DNA of 64,000 nt from Bradyrhizobium liaoningense (GTDB lineage Bacteria; Pseudomonadota; Alphaproteobacteria; Rhizobiales; Xanthobacteraceae), in the NCBI RefSeq assembly GCF_018130785.1, contig NZ_JAFCJT010000003.1:342596-406595 (forward strand). Reading direction: 5' to 3'. The notes beneath the pieces were generated by a model, which was not told the DNA's origin, did not search any database, and saw nothing but the letters and a program-made list of their open reading frames with translations. The translations under genes were made by a program, and so were the position numbers. Below are positions 18,235-27,918 of this stretch, in pieces. The number at the start of each line of letters is the position of its first letter. Within the stretch, counting starts at the first letter, position 1.

Positions 18235-19278
18235 ATGGCGCCCATTCAGAACCCGTTTTCGTTGGAGAAACCTCTCAAACTTTCGGTCTGCTTTACCGAG
18301 ACGTGTAACCTCTCGTGCCGGCATTGCTATGCTGATTGCTCGCCCCAAAAGGCAGCTGCCGAACTGACCGGCGATGACTGGGAGCGTTTTCTCAACGAAA
18401 TTGCAGGGTTAGGTGTAGTTTTCCTCTATATCGAGGGAGGAGAACCCTTTCACAGGCCCGACTTCCTGCCCTTCCTTACTTCCGCATCAAGTCGTTTCTT
18501 TACGGAAGTTCGTACTAACGGGACGCTCATCACCCGCGCTCTTTCCAAGGAATTGAGAGAGATCGGCGTTGGTATTGTACTTGTCGATATTCTTAGCCCG
18601 CGCGCCGAGGTCCACGACTATTTCACTGGAACGAGTGGAAGCCATGCACTCGCCTGTGAAGCCGTCAAACACTTGCTGGATGCAGGAATTGAGACTCAGC
18701 TACTTACAATCCTTAATCAAAAGAATGTCGGAGATCTGCAGGGCTTTGTTGAGCTAGCCAACAAGCTTGGTGTCAAGACGGTCGGCATTTTGCGGCCGTA
18801 TCCGCTTGGACGCTTCAAATATAGCTGGGCGGAATTCGCTCTGTCGCTCGACGAGATGCATGCGGCTCTTGATTCACTTCGGTTGCCTAGCGGCATGAAA
18901 CTTATGCAATCTTGGCATCCAAATAATGGCAATTCGTGCTGGCAGATGGCTGCCGTTAACGCATTCGGAAGTTCGATAGGTTGCGCCTACCTACGAGAGT
19001 ACGTTGATTACGGGAACATCAAAGATGTGCCCTTCATGGAGACGTGGCAACATCCGCTTTATCGAGAGTTGAGGTCAGGTCGCGTTACAGACACCTGCCC
19101 AAGTTGTTCATCGAGCCAAGGCTCCCATGGTGGGTGTCGTTCTACCGCGTACGCGTTTCACGGCGCCTGGGACGCACCAGATCCATTCGATAAAGTGCTT
19201 AACAAAGGAGTAGACGTGCGTGTCCTTCCTGAATGGTTGCTACAGGCGCGTCCCAAGCCTCCGGGTGCGGCCGGTTGA
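18235..19278 (+). CDS. radical SAM/SPASM peptide-modifying enzyme
   Basis: 347 residues from ATG 18235; a GTG at 18181 would add 18. The [4Fe-4S]-SAM site is CNLSCRHC (Cys24, 28, 31), followed by GGEP (IEGGEPF) for SAM binding. The C-terminal third has a SPASM-type Cys set: a CX14C pair (CWQMAAVNAFGSSIGC) and CPSC...GGC with further residues GCRS, for auxiliary iron-sulfur clusters. This is the architecture of PqqE, MftC and AlbA-like enzymes that modify ribosomal peptides. Directly downstream, overlapping by 59 bases, is a PqqD-like gene, the usual partner that carries the peptide. Base composition is clearly more A/T-rich than flanking chromosome, suggesting acquisition. Substrate unknown. 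Confidence 0.88.
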   Translation: MAPIQNPFSLEKPLKLSVCFTETCNLSCRHCYADCSPQKAAAELTGDDWERFLNEIAGLGVVFLYIEGGEPFHRPDFLPFLTSASSRFFTEVRTNGTLITRALSKELREIGVGIVLVDILSPRAEVHDYFTGTSGSHALACEAVKHLLDAGIETQLLTILNQKNVGDLQGFVELANKLGVKTVGILRPYPLGRFKYSWAEFALSLDEMHAALDSLRLPSGMKLMQSWHPNNGNSCWQMAAVNAFGSSIGCAYLREYVDYGNIKDVPFMETWQHPLYRELRSGRVTDTCPSCSSSQGSHGGCRSTAYAFHGAWDAPDPFDKVLNKGVDVRVLPEWLLQARPKPPGAAG

Positions 19279-19519
19279 AGAGATGAAGAGTTGTGTGGTG
19301 TTTCGGCCAAATCCGCCGAAGCTGTTTATGCTGAACCTCAACGCTTGGCTGATATTCGAACTCTGCGACGGCGGCACTTCGTACGAAATTGAGCAACGGT
19401 ACCGACAAAAAGTGGAAGGCCAGATGTCCGAGAGCGAAGCTAGGCGTCATCTGGTGATTGGTCTCAAGAATTTACACGAACGAGGTCTGATAGAATTTGA
19501 GGAGGGACTGAATGAGTAA
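19220..19519 (+). CDS. PqqD-like peptide recognition (RRE) protein
   Basis: 99 residues. AAGGAG at 19205-19210 fits the GTG start at 19220, inside the end of the radical SAM gene. The PqqD pattern is visible: PSLRVRPVEE...VVFRPNPPKLFMLN followed by WLIFELCDGGTSYEIEQRY and a C-terminal helix ending LKNLHERGLIEFEEG. These winged-helix proteins bind the leader of a precursor peptide and present it to the radical SAM enzyme. The downstream gene starts 8 bases before this stop, so three genes are translationally linked. A later ATG at 19283 would cut off the conserved first strand and is rejected. Confidence 0.85.
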   Translation: MSFLNGCYRRVPSLRVRPVEEMKSCVVFRPNPPKLFMLNLNAWLIFELCDGGTSYEIEQRYRQKVEGQMSESEARRHLVIGLKNLHERGLIEFEEGLNE

Positions 19520-20048
19520 CATTGATTCAACCCAACTTGTTACCAGTCTTATAGCGGGCGAAAGGCTTACCTCCCCAAGCATTGAGTCGATTGAGCCAGA
19601 GGTGCGAACTGGCGTCTCTTTCCCTTTTTGTGACCTTCTCAAACATGGGGAGGGTAAGGCTGATATCGAAAAGCTCCTTGCCGAAAGCGTCCTCCTTGGA
19701 TCGCTCGTGGTTGAATGGGGTTACAACGTCCCATTTGATCAGCATGATGCATTCAAAAAGTGGCTGATCGTCAATGAGGCGAAGATTGCGAATGCAGTTC
19801 CAAAGGACGTGACGTACCGTGGAACGTACGCAGTTTCGATAAGTAGTGAAAAGCACAGTGGGCGTTATCGCACTATTTGGGGATTTACCACGCTCCACGC
19901 TCTCGAGACGTTCGGCGATGAGATGCACACTGCATCTGCCTTTGCACAACTTGTTGCTGACCTGAATGCCTTCCGTGACCGGGATCGCGGTGCGGAGTAT
20001 AGCGAGCAGATCTACCAGCCGGTGCGTTGCTCTCTGCGATACGGCTAA
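19512..20048 (+). CDS. unrecognised 178-aa protein of the radical SAM cassette
   Basis: The ATG overlaps the PqqD-like stop by 8 bases, so it is co-translated with the cassette. I do not recognise the family. Residues 1-45 are polar and low in structure (MSNIDSTQLVTSLIAGERLT...), like a leader. Residues ~65-168 predict strand-helix-strand-strand-helix-strand (VVEWGYNVPF / AFKKWLIVNEAKI / YRGTYAVSIS / RYRTIWGFTTLH / ASAFAQLVADLNAF / YSEQIYQP), the order of a dimeric alpha-beta barrel. It could be the modified substrate, a cyclase/oxygenase of the pathway or a binding partner. Two cysteines only (FPFCDLL and VRCSLRYG). The frame happens to stay open for 58 codons after the stop. Confidence 0.7.
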   Translation: MSNIDSTQLVTSLIAGERLTSPSIESIEPEVRTGVSFPFCDLLKHGEGKADIEKLLAESVLLGSLVVEWGYNVPFDQHDAFKKWLIVNEAKIANAVPKDVTYRGTYAVSISSEKHSGRYRTIWGFTTLHALETFGDEMHTASAFAQLVADLNAFRDRDRGAEYSEQIYQPVRCSLRYG

Positions 20049-20075
20049 TCCATCGGAAAGCCACGTCACCTTTCG

Positions 20076-20225
20076 TTGAACTGCGGGGAGATCATCGAGA
20101 GGGACGAGCGTAGCTTCAGCCCGAGCACCGTGCTGCAACTGATCGTGGTTCTCGATGCTCGGGGGCAGGACCGCGGGCAGCTGATGGCCGAACTTGTACG
20201 CACTGCACGGTCAAAAAGCGCGTGA
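20076..20225 (+). other. open frame after the 178-aa gene, possible gene remnant
   Basis: In the same frame as the preceding gene, after its stop, codons from TTG 20076 read LNCGEIIERDERSFSPSTVL then QLIVVLDARGQDRGQLMAEL before ending at a terminator-like hairpin. The composition is protein-like, with an amphipathic helix, but there is no convincing start. It may be the tail of a lost gene or an extension removed by a stop mutation. Confidence 0.3.
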
Positions 20226-20248
20226 GCGAAACACTGCTTTTTTGACCG
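20208..20248. terminator. bidirectional terminator closing the radical SAM cassette
   Basis: CGGTCAAAAAGC (20208-20219) and GCTTTTTTGACCG (20236-20248) form a 12-bp inverted repeat with one extra T and a 16-base loop; the T-run in the right arm and A-run in the left allow it to act for both strands. It sits where base composition returns to the chromosomal average. Confidence 0.5.
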
Positions 20249-20399
20249 TCGTGTCTTCAGTCGTCGCCGGACCTTTCCACTCGCGGCCTGGATTCTTCAT
20301 TGCGTGACGGGGCGTTGGCGCATCGAAGATAGCCGCCGAACTGGGCTGCCGTGCCGGGCCGGTGGGCGAACGGCGCGAACGAAGGCCCGGATAGTACCG

Positions 20400-21425
20400 C
20401 TACTCCTCGTCCTTCTTCCGCAGCAGATCCGTTGCGAGATCAGAGAGCTTCGGCGGCGGCAGCGCTGCGAACGGCAGCGGCCTTGTGACGTCGATCGCGG
20501 CCAGGCCCAACCGCGCCGTCAACAACCCGTTCAGTACACCTTCACCCAGCCGCTGCGACAGCTTCGCCGCGATCCCATGTCCGAGCATCTGCTGCACCAG
20601 GCTGTCGCTCGCGGCCATGCCGCCCGTGATGGCGAGATGGGCGATGACGTGGCGGAGCAGGCGGATCATGCCGAGCGCGCCGGGGCGGCCGCCATAGAGA
20701 TAGGCGAGCTGGCGGATCAGCCGCAGCGCGGCCACGAACACGAACATCACGTCGATCGCCGCGCGCGGCGAAACGGCGGTCACGATCGAGACTTTTTGCG
20801 CGGCTGATGACACCAGCCGCCGCGCCTCTGCGTCCAGCGGAGACATCAATTCGCGCTCGGCGAGCCGGATCATGTCGGCGCCGTCGATGATCTCGCCGGC
20901 GTGGCTTTCCAGCGTGGCACGGGCGCGCGCGAGTTGCGGGTTCTGGTGCGCGATCCTGAGCAGGTCCTGCACGATGACGCGGCTCTCCTTGCGATCGTCG
21001 CTGGCAAGGACCGCGGCTGCACGCTGATGCAGTTTCTCGATAGTCGCGAGGCGCGCCAGTCCGAACGCCTCGCGCCCGATCACCACCGCGAGCGCGAGCG
21101 TAGTGACGAAGGCGAGGGCAAGGCCCACGAAGCCGAGGCTTTCGCTGCGCGCAAACAAATCCTCGATCAGATGAACGACGCCGAGCCCGACGCCGAGCAC
21201 CGTTAGCCCGGCGAGGCCGGACCAGAACAGCGTGCCCCAGGGAAAACCGCGCCGCGCCGGAAGCGCGGTTTGAACCGGCACCGGCAGCGTCGAGGGATCC
21301 GGCTCCGGCGTGATCTGGATCGTGGCGCGACCGATCCGGCTCGTCTCGTCGGCTTCGGTGACGACGACGCCGGGATCGTCGAGCCGGAACGTCGCCGGCC
21401 GCCGCGGCTTGGATCGGTCGTTCAT
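20400..21425 (-). CDS. ycjF: YcjF family (TIGR01620/DUF697) membrane protein
   Basis: 341 residues. A disordered proline-rich N-terminal third is followed by two membrane helices (GTLFWSGLAGLTVLGVGLGV and LGFVGLALAFVTTLALAVVI, residues ~80-135). A C-terminal DUF697 region contains SPRAAIDVMFVFVAALRLIR and ...YGGRPGALGMIRLLRHV. It overlaps the upstream ycjX gene by 4 bases (ATGA), the conserved ycjX-ycjF pair. The exact role is unknown; in enterobacteria the pair belongs to an envelope-stress (Psp-linked) operon, but no psp genes are visible here. Confidence 0.87.
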   Translation of the reverse strand: MNDRSKPRRPATFRLDDPGVVVTEADETSRIGRATIQITPEPDPSTLPVPVQTALPARRGFPWGTLFWSGLAGLTVLGVGLGVVHLIEDLFARSESLGFVGLALAFVTTLALAVVIGREAFGLARLATIEKLHQRAAAVLASDDRKESRVIVQDLLRIAHQNPQLARARATLESHAGEIIDGADMIRLAERELMSPLDAEARRLVSSAAQKVSIVTAVSPRAAIDVMFVFVAALRLIRQLAYLYGGRPGALGMIRLLRHVIAHLAITGGMAASDSLVQQMLGHGIAAKLSQRLGEGVLNGLLTARLGLAAIDVTRPLPFAALPPPKLSDLATDLLRKKDEE

Positions 21426-22891
21426 GACAGCTTGTCTCCGATCAGGAACTGCAAGGCACGGTCGAGGCGGATGTGTGGCAGCGCCGGCTCGTCATTGCCC
21501 TCGCGCTCGAGCTTTGGCGGACGGAAGCGCAGGAAACGAAAGTCGCTCTTTTCGGCAGCTTCCGTCGAGAGGCCGCGGAATGCGTCTGTGCCGTTGAACA
21601 GCGGCTCGGGGTCCGGAGGCAGGTCACCCGGAAAGGTCGCAACCTCCGTGTTGCCGTCGAAGAACTCGCCGCCGGCGCTTTCGCCGGCCGCCGGCGTTCC
21701 CAGGATCGAGGGCAATTTGTCGCGGCCATGGGCGACCTGGGCCTCGCGCGTGGCGCGAACGGCGGCGAGCGCCACCACGTCGATCGCAGCGCCGGTGTCT
21801 TCCGCGCGCGCAACCGCGCGGGTGACCGCACGGCGCAGCACCGCCTCGAGGCGGTCGTGACTGGAATGATGCAGATGGTCCGCCTTGGTCGCCGCGAACA
21901 GGATGCGGTCGATACGCGGCCGGAACAGGCTGGTGAGGAAGGTGCTGCGGCCGATGCGAAAGCAGTCGAGAATGCCCGCGAGCGCGGCTTCGAGATCGTG
22001 CAGCGCTTCGGGGCCGGAGTTGAACGCGGCGAGCGCGTCGGCCAGCACGATCTGGCGATCGAGCCGGGCAAAATGATCATGGAAGAACGGCCGCACCACG
22101 ACGTCCTTGTAGGCCTCGAAGCGGCGGACCATCATCGCCCATAGCGAGCCGTCCGGTGCCTGGCCGCCAACGGGCACGTCGAGCGGTGCAAAAGTCAGCG
22201 CCGGCGTATCGGCGAGATTGCCGGGCATCAGGAAGCGGCCGGGCGGCAGCAGGCTCATCGCAAAGCGCTCGTCGCGGCAGGCGCGCAAATAGCCTTTGAA
22301 GAGCTTTGCCGCCGTCAGCGTCGCCTGCTCGTCCTCGCGCGCCCCGGGCTTGAGCGTTGCGAGATGCGCGTGCCAATCCGCCGCAAGATGCGCACGCGGC
22401 GCCTCGCGCGACAGCGCGAGGCTTTCGGCGGACCATTGCTCATAGCTCTTCTGGAGCAGCGGCAGGTCGAGCAACCACTCGCCGGGATAATCGACGATGT
22501 CGAGCGTCAATGTGCGGTCGGAGCCGTTCTGGCGCTGATAGTCGATGACGAGCCTGAGTTCGCTGATGTCGACGGTCGAGTTCGGCCAGCGCCGCTCCTC
22601 GATCAGCGCACGCAAATGGTTCTCATAGGCAAAGCGCGGCACGGCGTCGTCGGGCTGCGGCGCCAGATGCGCCCGCGCGATCCGGCCCGAGGCATAGGCC
22701 TCGAACACCGGAAAGCGGCCGCCGCGCGTGAGGCCGTGGATCAGCGCAGTGATGAATACTGTCTTACCGGCCCGCGACAGGCCGGTGACCCCGAGCCGCA
22801 CCGTCGGGTTGAAGAAGTGCTCGCCATAGTCGATCAGCGCCCTTGCCGACAGCCGCGCTTCTTCGACCATATCCTGGAAACTGAATGCCAT
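21422..22891 (-). CDS. ycjX: YcjX family P-loop GTPase/ATPase (DUF463)
   Basis: 489 residues. The P-loop is GLSRAGKT (residues 37-44) in GVTGLSRAGKTVFITALIHG, the DUF463 signature. A Walker B-like DIVDYPGEWLLDLP follows, and ATKADHLHH supplies the nucleotide-base-specificity element (TKxD). Family length is typical. It is the first gene of a two-gene unit with ycjF. Predicted to be a cytoplasmic GTP-binding protein acting with the membrane partner YcjF; the biochemical task is not established. Confidence 0.9.
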   Translation of the reverse strand: MAFSFQDMVEEARLSARALIDYGEHFFNPTVRLGVTGLSRAGKTVFITALIHGLTRGGRFPVFEAYASGRIARAHLAPQPDDAVPRFAYENHLRALIEERRWPNSTVDISELRLVIDYQRQNGSDRTLTLDIVDYPGEWLLDLPLLQKSYEQWSAESLALSREAPRAHLAADWHAHLATLKPGAREDEQATLTAAKLFKGYLRACRDERFAMSLLPPGRFLMPGNLADTPALTFAPLDVPVGGQAPDGSLWAMMVRRFEAYKDVVVRPFFHDHFARLDRQIVLADALAAFNSGPEALHDLEAALAGILDCFRIGRSTFLTSLFRPRIDRILFAATKADHLHHSSHDRLEAVLRRAVTRAVARAEDTGAAIDVVALAAVRATREAQVAHGRDKLPSILGTPAAGESAGGEFFDGNTEVATFPGDLPPDPEPLFNGTDAFRGLSTEAAEKSDFRFLRFRPPKLEREGNDEPALPHIRLDRALQFLIGDKLS

Positions 22892-23072
22892 ATGAACGTG
22901 ATTGATCCGGGGGCGGGCGGAACAGTGAGACTGTTCACAAAAGTGGCAATCGCGTGAGGAAAATCAAGCTTCATACTTCCACCGCCTTTGTCGGCAAATC
23001 AGCCGTTTGAACGACGCGCCGATCTCGAAAGACCCCTACAAGAGGGCATTGTCCTCGCCTTTGCGGATTGCC

Positions 23073-23768
23073 ATGACCGTCTTCCAACTGAAACAGCTCG
23101 CATCCACCTCTGTCCACGCCGCAGCCGACGTGATCGGCTGGAACTTCGACCGTGCCGAATTGATCGCGGACGGCGTCATCCACGCGATCGGCGTGTTCTG
23201 CGGCATCGTTGCCGCCACGGTCCTGGTGGTGCTGACGGCGATTTATGCCGATGCCACCAACATCGTCGGGGTCTCGATCTATGTCGCCGGCCTGCTCTCG
23301 ATGCTGGTGCTGTCGGCGACCTATAATCTCTGGCCGGTCTCGCCGGCCAAATGGCTGCTGCGGCGGTTCGACCATTGTGCGATCTACCTGCTGATCGCGG
23401 CGACCTACACGCCGTTCATCCTCGAGGTGAAGGACAGCGTGTTCGCGCTGGTGCTGCTCGCCGGGGTCTGGTGCGTGGCGATCCTCGGTATCGTGCTGAA
23501 ACTTCTTTACCCCGGCCGGTTCGACCGCGTCGCGGTCGGCATCTATCTCGCGATGGGCTGGAGCGCCGTGATGCTCTACGACGCCGTGGTCAAGGCGCTG
23601 CCTGCGCTGGTGCTGGGCTTCATCCTTGCGGGCGGCCTGTTCTACAGCTTTGGCGTGATCTTCCATGCCTGGCGGCGGCTGCGCTTCCAGAATGCGATCT
23701 GGCACGGCTTTGTCTTGGCCGGCGCGGCATGCCATTATACCGCGGTGCTCGACCTCGTGTTGAGCTGA
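23073..23768 (+). CDS. hemolysin III / PAQR-family membrane protein
   Basis: 231 residues from ATG 23073; a TTG 22 codons upstream is possible but has no ribosome site. Seven membrane helices are visible. The family's metal-binding residues appear as a His at HAIG in helix 1, SATYNLWPVSPAKWLLRRFDH with Ser and Asp-His before helix 3, and a C-terminal WHGFVLAGAACHY with two His. The PAQR/CREST hydrolase-like fold is inferred from these. The hemolysin name is historical; a role in membrane lipid homeostasis is more likely. It is the only gene of its unit. Confidence 0.87.
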   Translation: MTVFQLKQLASTSVHAAADVIGWNFDRAELIADGVIHAIGVFCGIVAATVLVVLTAIYADATNIVGVSIYVAGLLSMLVLSATYNLWPVSPAKWLLRRFDHCAIYLLIAATYTPFILEVKDSVFALVLLAGVWCVAILGIVLKLLYPGRFDRVAVGIYLAMGWSAVMLYDAVVKALPALVLGFILAGGLFYSFGVIFHAWRRLRFQNAIWHGFVLAGAACHYTAVLDLVLS

Positions 23769-23841
23769 GCAAGATCCGCGAAGCGGAATAAGCGAAGCGG
23801 TATAAGATAGCCGAGGGCTATAAGAAAAGAGGAGACGTCGC

Positions 23842-24636
23842 ATGCAGGTGACCGGCAAGGTCGTGGTCGTCACGGGCGGCGCCAACGGCATCGGCAAGGC
23901 GCTGTGCGAGGCTTTTCACAAAGCGGGCGCGGCGAAGGTCGTCGTCGCGGACATGGACGCCGCCAATGCGAGGGCGGTCGCAGCCACGGTGGATGGTGCG
24001 GCCTTCAAATGCGACGTCGCGCAGGAGAAGGATATTTCGCACGTCATCGAGGAGACCGAGCGGCAGTTCGGTCCGATCGAGTTGTTCTGCTCCAATGCCG
24101 GCATCGGCGGCGGCTTCGATCCGATGTCGGTCAATGCCGGCGGCGCCTCCGACGAGCCTTGGCAGCGCAGCTGGGCGATCCACGTCATGGCCCATGTCTA
24201 TGCAGCGCGGCATCTGATCCCCCGTATGAAGGCGCGCGGCGGCGGCTATTTCCTCAACACGATCTCGGCCGCGGGCCTGCTGTCGCAGGTCGGGAGCCCG
24301 GCTTACTCGACGACCAAGCACGCCGCGGTCGGCTTTGCCGAGAACCTCGCGATCTCGCACAAGGCGCACAATATCAAGGTTTCGATCCTGTGCCCGCAGG
24401 GCGTCGACACCAACATGCTGCGCTCGATCCCCAAGGGCCCGCAATCCGGCGACGGCGACCTCACGCCCGAGCAGGTGGCGAAAGACGTGCTCGCCGGCCT
24501 CGAGCAGGAGACGTTCCTGATCCTGCCGCACCCGCAGGTGCTCGGTTACATGCGCAAGAAGACCGAGAATTACGACCGCTGGATCGGCGGCATGGCCAAG
24601 ATCCAGGCGAAGATGCGGGAGGAGTTCGGGAAGTAG
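23842..24636 (+). CDS. SDR family NAD(P)-dependent oxidoreductase
   Basis: 264 residues, standard for a classical short-chain dehydrogenase. The cofactor motif TGGANGIG is at residues ~11-18; SNAG (NNAG-type) is at ~85; the catalytic Ser lies in NTISAAG and the Tyr-Lys pair in YSTTKHAAVG (~155). Start at 23842 has AAGAGGAGACG upstream. VADMD after strand 2 suggests NAD(H) preference. Substrate not known. It ends just before an interspersed palindrome that also serves as the gap to the convergent MarR gene. Confidence 0.88.
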   Translation: MQVTGKVVVVTGGANGIGKALCEAFHKAGAAKVVVADMDAANARAVAATVDGAAFKCDVAQEKDISHVIEETERQFGPIELFCSNAGIGGGFDPMSVNAGGASDEPWQRSWAIHVMAHVYAARHLIPRMKARGGGYFLNTISAAGLLSQVGSPAYSTTKHAAVGFAENLAISHKAHNIKVSILCPQGVDTNMLRSIPKGPQSGDGDLTPEQVAKDVLAGLEQETFLILPHPQVLGYMRKKTENYDRWIGGMAKIQAKMREEFGK

Positions 24637-24661
24637 GGAAGGCTGTTGCCACCCGCACCGC

Positions 24662-24763
24662 TGTCATTCCCCGCGGAAGCGGGGAATCCAGTACGCCGCG
24701 GCCTGTCGAGGAATCACAGCCGTCTCTGGAATACTGGATCGCCCGCCTTCGCGGGCGATGACA
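24662..24763. repeat. interspersed palindromic repeat, family E
   Basis: Arms of about 32 bases, starting TGTCATTCCCCGCGGAAGCG and ending CGCGGGCGATGACA, are reverse complements with several compensating changes. It lies between two converging genes and may act as a two-way terminator. Confidence 0.75.
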
Positions 24764-24775
24764 CCGAGAGTGTGG

Positions 24776-25237
24776 CTACGCCGCCGACTCCGCCTCATCC
24801 TCCACCCGGCTCTGCCGCAGCGCCCGCGCATAGAGCATCATGCCCTCGCGCACTGTGCGCTGTTCGGTCTCTGTCAGCGCGGCCAGCGCGCCGCGCACCT
24901 GCTGCCGGCCGAACGCGTGCAGCGCCTCCAGCGTGCGCCGGCCCTTCGCCGTCAGCGACAAGAGCTTGCTGCGCGCATCGGCCTCGTCATGCGTCTCCCG
25001 CAGCTCGCCGCAGTCGACCAGCTTGCGCACCATGCGGCTGACGCTGGATTTCTCCAGACGCAGGAAATCGCCGAGCTCGCCTGAATTCATCGGACCGCGG
25101 ATGCCGATCTCAAGGATGGTGTGCACGGCCGAGGGCGGATAGTCCGAGGCCGCCACCGTCGCATCCATGAAGCCGAGCTCCCGCACCATCAGCCGCGAGG
25201 CGGCGCGGATATCGTCGATCAGCGAAGGCTCGGTCAT
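24776..25237 (-). CDS. MarR family transcriptional regulator
   Basis: 153 residues from the ATG at 25237 (GGAGAG upstream). The winged helix is residues ~45-110: GELGDFLRLEKSSVSRMVRKLVDCG is the recognition segment, and DEADARSKLLSLTAKGRRTLE is the wing with its conserved Asp-Arg. It is divergent from an SDR gene, and the region between contains a perfect palindrome, so it probably represses itself and that gene and is released by a small aromatic or lipophilic ligand. The ligand is not predictable. Confidence 0.9.
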   Translation of the reverse strand: MTEPSLIDDIRAASRLMVRELGFMDATVAASDYPPSAVHTILEIGIRGPMNSGELGDFLRLEKSSVSRMVRKLVDCGELRETHDEADARSKLLSLTAKGRRTLEALHAFGRQQVRGALAALTETEQRTVREGMMLYARALRQSRVEDEAESAA

Positions 25238-25249
25238 GCTTGACTCTCC

Positions 25250-25278
25250 GCATATAGTTGTATCATACAACTATATGC
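25250..25278. promoter_or_regulatory. perfect 13-3-13 palindrome, MarR operator
   Basis: GCATATAGTTGTA-TCA-TACAACTATATGC lies 12 bases before the marR start and 35 before the divergent SDR start. Perfect symmetry over 29 bases in an A/T-rich patch of a G/C-rich genome is strong evidence for a dimeric regulator site; the TAGTTGTA half matches the style of MarR-family sites. It overlaps where the promoters of both genes should be. Confidence 0.75.
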
Positions 25279-25313
25279 GCGCGACGAGGCGCGCAAGCGT
25301 TTTGGAGTGACCC

Positions 25314-26090
25314 ATGAGCGGAACTGTGCCGGCCGGCGAGCGGATGAGAGGCAAGGTCTGCCTCGTCACAGGCGGCGGCAGCGGCATCGGACGCGCCACG
25401 GCGCTGCGGATGGCATCCGAGGGCGCCGAGGCGATCATCGTCGCGGGACGGCGGGAAGCCGAAATCGAGGCCACCGCGGTCATATGCCGGGAGCTCGGCG
25501 CGAAAGCCATCCCGGTCAAGACCGACATCACGCGAGAGGACGACGTCGTGCGCCTCGTCCGCACCGCCATCGAGCGCTGCGGCCGGCTCGACGTCGCCTT
25601 CAACAATGCGGGCTTCCAGGAGCGCCGCGCGCCGCTGGAAGAGCAGGGCACGGACATCTACGACAGCGTGTTCGACACCAATGTCCGCGCGCTGTTCCTG
25701 TGCCTGCGCCACCAATTGCCGGCGATGCTGGCGAAAGGACGCGGCAGCATCGTCGTCAACGCCTCCGTCAGCGGTGTGCGCAATCCCAATCCCGGCTTCT
25801 CGCTCTACTCGGCCTCGAAAGCGGCTGCGATCTCGCTGACGCGCTCGGCTGCGATGGAGAACGCCCCGCGCGGCATCCGCATCAACGCCATCGCCCCCGG
25901 CCGCGTCGTCACCGACATGATGCTCCGCGCCGGCGTCGGCGATGTCGCGACTGTCAGTGCTGGCCTGCCGCTGCGGCGGATGGGGAGCCCGGAGGAGGTG
26001 GCGGAAGCCGTGGTGTGGCTGTCGTCGGATGCGTCATCCTACGTCGTCGGGCATGTGCTGGCGGCGGACGGGGGATTCTTGGCGTCGTGA
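25314..26090 (+). CDS. SDR family oxidoreductase under MarR control
   Basis: 258 residues. TGGGSGIG cofactor motif at residues ~17-24, NNAG at ~98, catalytic Ser in NASVSGV and Tyr-Lys in YSASKAAA (~165), and the C-terminal VAADGGFLAS typical of FabG-like SDRs. GGAGTGACCC precedes the ATG. AGRRE after strand 2 suggests NADP(H). It is the only gene facing the MarR operator and is followed by a strong hairpin, so it is a single regulated unit, plausibly a detoxifying reductase. Confidence 0.88.
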   Translation: MSGTVPAGERMRGKVCLVTGGGSGIGRATALRMASEGAEAIIVAGRREAEIEATAVICRELGAKAIPVKTDITREDDVVRLVRTAIERCGRLDVAFNNAGFQERRAPLEEQGTDIYDSVFDTNVRALFLCLRHQLPAMLAKGRGSIVVNASVSGVRNPNPGFSLYSASKAAAISLTRSAAMENAPRGIRINAIAPGRVVTDMMLRAGVGDVATVSAGLPLRRMGSPEEVAEAVVWLSSDASSYVVGHVLAADGGFLAS

Positions 26091-26120
26091 TGTGTGGCGT
26101 GGTCGCGCCAAATATTCAGT

Positions 26121-26164
26121 GTCGTCCCTGCCTAGTGCGCAATTGCGCACCAGGCAGGGACGAC
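26121..26164. terminator. long perfect-stem hairpin between converging genes
   Basis: A 44-base near-perfect palindrome: GTCGTCCCTGCCTAGTGCGC and its complement meet at an AATT centre, with one mismatch pair. It separates the SDR gene from the converging decarboxylase gene by a few bases on each side and should work as a terminator for both. Confidence 0.6.
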
Positions 26165-26168
26165 AAAG

Positions 26169-27791
<1,623 letters not shown>

Positions 27792-27827
27792 GGTTTCCGT
27801 CCCTGTTGTTGATTGCTGCTACCAGCC

Positions 27828-27907
27828 GTCATTGCGAGCGAAGCGAAGCAATCCAGACTGCCTCTGCGGTGACAGATTGCTTCGTCGCTTCACTCCCCGC
27901 AATGACG
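27828..27907. repeat. interspersed palindromic repeat, family B
   Basis: Second copy of the CGTCATTGCGAGCG...CAATGACG family, with AGCGAAGCAATCCAG in the left arm and GATTGCTTCGTCGCTTC in the right. It lies between the decarboxylase start and the dehydratase end. Confidence 0.75.
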
Positions 27908-27918
27908 AGGAGAGTGCG

